Shown: in pieces, positions 41,833 through 45,530 of the stretch
Position numbering within the stretch: the first letter of the stretch is position 1
Layout: each line of letters begins with the position of its first letter
NCBI GenBank assembly: GCA_049999765.1
Contig: JBNGIQ010009320.1
Span: forward strand, 27,801-73,330
Source of the DNA: Phaeoceros laevis
Taxonomy: Eukaryota; Anthocerotophyta; Anthocerotopsida; Notothyladales
Direction of reading: 5' to 3'
Length of the DNA stretch: 45,530 nt
Notes under the pieces: model-generated
What the model saw: the letters and a program-made list of their open reading frames with translations, nothing else
The model's database searches: none
Told to the model about the DNA's origin: nothing
Position numbers and translations under genes: made by a program

Positions 41833-42719
41833 ATGGACGCCATCGCGCCATCTGACCACTACGAGTTCTGCACAGACAGAAATTGCATTAGAACCTTCAG
41901 CAATGCTAAGTTTCGCAATTTCTTGAAAGCCTTTGCAGCAGCACTGGACAGGTTACGCGTCATGGCAGATGCTCTACCAGCTAGGGCAAAGGGGGGACCC
42001 TCAACGGGACCGTGTAAACCTCTTCAAATACTACACACACACACACACACACTTGCTGAGACAGTCTGGCATTACTATCAGTAAGAGTCATGCCTAGACA
42101 CAGGAATCGCGGTGCGAACTTGCCTTCAGTCCCTAGCGTTGCATGTCCTAGCGAAGTAGTCGCTGCACATAATCGCGCCATTGTCGAAGGGGTTGAAGAG
42201 CACCGTAGATTGATAAACTTCTTTTTAGCTAATGCACCAAAGCCTGCTCCTGCACCTTGCACTAGTTCAACGTGTACGCAAACGCAACTAGGCATTAGAG
42301 ACCCATTAGCGCACTTTAAACAAGAAGTACGGGAAAAATTAGATAGAGCTAAGCACATTTCAAACGCATCTTCCAAAAGACTCACGGATAGGGGGTCTTC
42401 TCTGTGTTTTGAATGTGCTGCATCCTATGATTCTTTTCCCTCACCTAGCGATCAACTTCTAGTTGAGTTGTATAATCTCATCAAGTCAGTAGGCACCCGT
42501 ACAAGAGACCAATTGCGTGACCTTACCGAAAGAGTCATTGCAAATAGCAGAAGGTTCGAGTATCTTGCTGAGCGCATTGAATTTAGTGTTGCCATACCAC
42601 AAACTGCTTCTCCTAAAAACGTTCGAAGGTCAAGTCGAAGGCAAGGAGCATTAAGGCCGTCGAGCAAACATGGCTCCAACAAGAATTCAAGTAATTCAGT
42701 TGACTGGAACTTTCAGTAG
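41833..42719 (+). pseudogene. Extra reading frame between primer site and gag, split at a CA tract
   Basis: Two frames occupy the leader. The first (41833-42084) begins MDAIAPSDHYEFCTDRN and runs into a CA tract (about 42031-42050), which it reads as HTHTHT before stopping. The second (42090-42719) begins MPRHRNRGANLPSVPSVA and is open upstream of its ATG back through the CA tract in the other phase. A change of one CA unit would fuse them into one protein of about 295 residues. The second part is helical and charged (HFKQEVREKLDRAKHI, QLLVELYNLIKSVGTRTRDQ) and ends basic. I recognise no domain. Copia elements normally start gag soon after the primer site, so an added ORF is unusual. Confidence 0.5.
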
Positions 42720-42756
42720 GAGGGAAGCATACCTGTTAAGTTGGTGAAGACCTCGG

Positions 42757-44885
42757 ATGTCACATCGGGGTCGAGGTTCTTATAACGCACAAGGTCGTGG
42801 AACTGGACAAGGAAGGGATGCTGGTAGAGGGGGAACTGGACCTCATCTGGCCGAAGATCCCCTCAGCATCTCTGGTAATCCACAACCAAGACGTAGAGGT
42901 CCACGTACATGGGCACAAAACCTTCAAGCCCAGCAGGCCACAAGAGCAACCTTGTTAGCACATGCGCTGAGAGCATCCTTAGCATCTCAAGCTATTCACA
43001 ATATGGCACAAGGGGCTGTTACACACAATACCACGGTTAACAATATGAAGATCGAATTCAAGGAGAAGGACAGGTTCAATGGTACACAGTATGACATTTG
43101 GGCATTACGTGTACAAACCATCCTTAAAGAACATGATCTATGGCCTGTTGTTACTGGAACTGAGGTCAAGCCTGTAGTTGCAACTGGTGCTACACAAGCA
43201 GCCGTAGATGCATGGGTCAAAAGAGACTTACGTGCTTTAGGCATTATTCAGTCGACCTTGGACGGATCCATGATGCATCATACTCAAGATGCGGAAACAA
43301 CCAAGGCAGTTTGGGACTCCTTGTCTCAGATCTATAGAGTTACAAATGGTTCCTCAATGGTGTGTGCAACAAGGTCATTCTACAATTTTAAGATGCGAGA
43401 ACATGATTCTGTTGAGCAGCATATCATTAAGTTTAGAACGTTGAGGTCTAAACTCACGTCTAGTGGTACGACAACCACTGAAATGCAAGCGGCTGTCACT
43501 CTACTCCTGTCATTGCCAGATAGCTACAGGACCTTCGTCAGTAATCACTCTACTCACCTGAGATCAATAGCTCAAGCTACACCTGCAGGCCAGGCACCTG
43601 TAGTTGCATTGTCCGATACTATTGGGGCCCTCTTGGAGGAGGAGTCCACAAGAATATTAAGCAGAAGCGGTACCTCCTGCAGGGGAGAGCCCTCAAATAG
43701 GGCCTTGTATGCAAATAAGGGTCCTAAGAGGCAACCGTTTCGTCAGCCTGCACAAGAACAATATTCAAATTCAAGTGCGAATAGTGGTAGCAGCAAACGA
43801 AGGCCTAACACATCTGGAACTGCTAAGAAGAAAGGCATGTGTAACTGGTGCCTCATACCTGGACACTGGGAGTCAGAATGCCGGAAGAAGAAAGCAAACG
43901 AGCCTCGCCGTATAGCACCCCCTGAGAGCAATGTTGTAGTACGGAAGTCTCCAACTTTATTGGCTGTATACATGGTATCAACGCCACAGTTTTGGCATGC
44001 CTGGTATCTAGATTCAGGGGCCTCCTCACATATCTGCCATACACAAGCAGCTTTCTCTTCATACAAGAAGGTGCCTAGAGGACAAATCGTCTTGCTAGGC
44101 GATGATCATGGCTTGCCCATCGTGGGTATTGGTTCAGTGCCTGTGCTACTTACCAGTGGGGCCTCCATCGAACTAGTAGAGGTTCTTCATGTAACAGCAA
44201 TGGTGAAAAATCTGGTTTCAGTTTACCTCCTGGATACACGACATATGTTGAGCACAGCCTTCACCGACGGTGAATGTCAAGTCACTGACCGGCAATCAAA
44301 TGGTAAAGTAGTAGCTATCGGCACTCCTATACATAACCTGTATCAACTTGACATTCAGTATAAACTGGCCACACATACGGTCAACTTAACACAAGCTCAA
44401 ATGGCAGAGAGAGAGACTATGCTCTGGCATTGCAGGTCAGGCCATGCCAACTTTGATTTGCTGAAGGCTATGGCAAACAGTACTACTCTCTACCGAAAAC
44501 CTTTTACTTTGAAATTTGTTGAGAAGCCTTTCTGTGAAGCCTGTGTCTTCGGCAAGCACCACCGAGCACCATACAAGGACACTAACCCTATGAGGGTAAC
44601 GAAAGTACTTGATCTTGTCCATATCGATATTTGTGGACCTATGTCCACTACTTCATTTGGTGGTGCTCGATATTTCCTCTCCTTTATCGACGACTGGAGT
44701 CGGTATATTATGGTGTACCTGATCAAGCAAAAGAGTCAGGCACTTGAGTGTTTTGAGGAATATGTTACATATGCAGAAAGACATTCTGGCGGATTGTTGA
44801 AAATACTTAGAGTGATAACGGCGGCGAGTATACTTCAGACCCTTGCCTTGCAGCACTTGGTGCAAAACGATGCCAAACCTTTGGC
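42757..44885 (+). pseudogene. Ty1/copia gag-protease-integrase, frameshifted and truncated
   Basis: The polyprotein starts with an RG-rich segment (MSHRGRGSYNAQGRG), then the Gag capsid region (FNGTQYDIWALRVQTILKEH, VWDSLSQIYRV) and a zinc knuckle CNWCLIPGHWESEC. The protease follows with WYLDSGASSHIC. The integrase zinc-binding part has HCRSGHANFDLL and FCEACVFGKHH; the core has DLVHIDICGPM (first Asp) and YFLSFIDDWSRYIMVYLIKQ. At about 44811 one base is missing, so the second catalytic segment (DNGGEYTS) appears in another frame while the original frame continues as noise to 44952. Homology ends near 44885, so the rest of integrase, reverse transcriptase, RNase H and the 3' LTR are absent. 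Confidence 0.85.
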
Positions 44886-44889
44886 TAAG

Positions 44890-45005
44890 GGATGCCAGTC
44901 TTTCACTTTACCAGAAGCATCGACGGGGACGCTTCCAGTGTTTAAATCCTGAAAGAACTTTGCAACTTCTAAAAAGTTGCAATCCTCGACCTGAATAGTT
45001 GGAAC
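44890..45005 (-). CDS. Possible exon of an unidentified minus-strand gene
   Basis: The minus strand has a pyrimidine-rich tract ending TTGTCCTACAG, a good splice acceptor, and from 45005 an open phase reading VPTIQVEDCNFLEVAKFFQD, LNTGSVPVDASGKVKDWHP. It runs leftwards into the copia boundary. I do not recognise the protein. It may belong with the minus-strand sequence beyond the gap. Confidence 0.25.
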
Positions 45006-45052
45006 CTGTAGGACAAAGAAAAAATAAAACGCAAGTCAGATGACACAGTACC

Positions 45053-45152
45053 NNNNNNNNNNNNNNNNNNNNNNNNNNNNNNNNNNNNNNNNNNNNNNNN
45101 NNNNNNNNNNNNNNNNNNNNNNNNNNNNNNNNNNNNNNNNNNNNNNNNNNNN
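45053..45152. other. Assembly gap (100 N)
   Basis: Exactly 100 unknown bases. Confidence 0.99.
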
Positions 45153-45511
45153 AAAAGATGGGCCACTTGGAATCTTAATGTTGAGTCTTTGCGGTTGCTC
45201 TTGGAATCCTCTGGTGACGATGTCCACACCCTGCTCTGGTACTCCTCTCGTGTGCAAGGTTGATTCGGATTCCTTATGTCATGCTGCTCTTCCTTTCTTA
45301 GGTTTCTGCTTGCCAGTGTCGTCCGTCTGCCCGTCCCCTCCTTCAACAAGTGCCAACTCGTTTGAGTCCATGACCTCATTTGCCTTCTGTTGTCCCCTTT
45401 TGGAAGGAATGCCACAACCTTCTCCTTCATTTCAGCACTCATCCTGAACAGGAACTTGAATGCATCAAGGTTCATGGCAGGCGGTGCTGTCGTATTCGGG
45501 CCACTCGTCAA
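45153..45511 (-). CDS. Unidentified minus-strand reading frame cut by the gap
   Basis: From 45511 the minus strand is open through MTSGPNTTAPPAMNLDAFKF, LFRMSAEMKEKVVAFLPKG and a charged Arg/Ser/Thr-rich stretch up to the gap. The hydrophobic-charged helix pattern near the start looks protein-like, but no family was recognised. It could be a coding exon upstream of the possible exon at 44890-45005. Confidence 0.25.
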
Positions 45512-45530
45512 GGCATGGAACTTTAACTCT

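Overview
The window reads as nuclear DNA of a land plant with a large, retrotransposon-filled genome, most likely a homosporous fern. Three things point there: the spliced host genes resemble plant genes, the Ty1/copia primer sites match plant initiator Met-tRNA, and the PPR remnant has the long tandem P-L-S layout I associate with Ceratopteris-type ferns. The species is inference. No search was run, and every family name comes from reading translations.

Layout. 1-3.0 kb: a 5' Ty1/copia remnant on the minus strand (LTR, primer site, truncated gag) abuts a frameshifted PPR pseudogene. 3.1-10.5 kb: minisatellites, an unidentified minus-strand reading frame, and a decayed DUF7869-type transposase gene whose large intron is a degenerate tandem array. 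10.5-13.5 kb: no gene seen. 13.5-27.3 kb: two diverged copies of a two-ORF retroelement with a Penelope-like reverse transcriptase. The first interrupts a copia pol fragment; its ORF2 is open, its ORF1 broken. The second is frameshifted in both ORFs. Both keep the same ORF1/ORF2 stop-start overlap and the same two folded 3' structures. A 201-bp direct repeat flanks copy 1. 27.3-29.3 kb: a second DUF7869-type transposase, missing its 5' half and lacking an acidic residue present in copy 1. 29.6-31.5 kb: an assembly gap, a tRNA-derived SINE candidate and microsatellites.

31.9-36.5 kb is the host-gene island. It holds an intact four-exon rubredoxin-like gene with a C-terminal membrane anchor and a single-exon NAA25 gene (auxiliary subunit of the NatB N-terminal acetyltransferase). 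Both are on the minus strand, about 660 bp apart. 37.5-41.6 kb is a nested graveyard: a Ty3/gypsy integrase end abuts an integrase-like DDE transposase gene, which is split by a 2,236-bp CACTA transposon with perfect GTA target duplications. 41.6-44.9 kb is a plus-strand Ty1/copia element with LTR, primer site, an extra reading frame before gag, then gag-protease-integrase, broken by a frameshift just before the second integrase aspartate. The window ends in unidentified minus-strand sequence around a second gap.

Only the rubredoxin-like gene and NAA25 look like working host genes. Nearly everything else is mobile DNA in decay. The most unusual item is the two-ORF Penelope-like element with conserved overlap and RNA folds.
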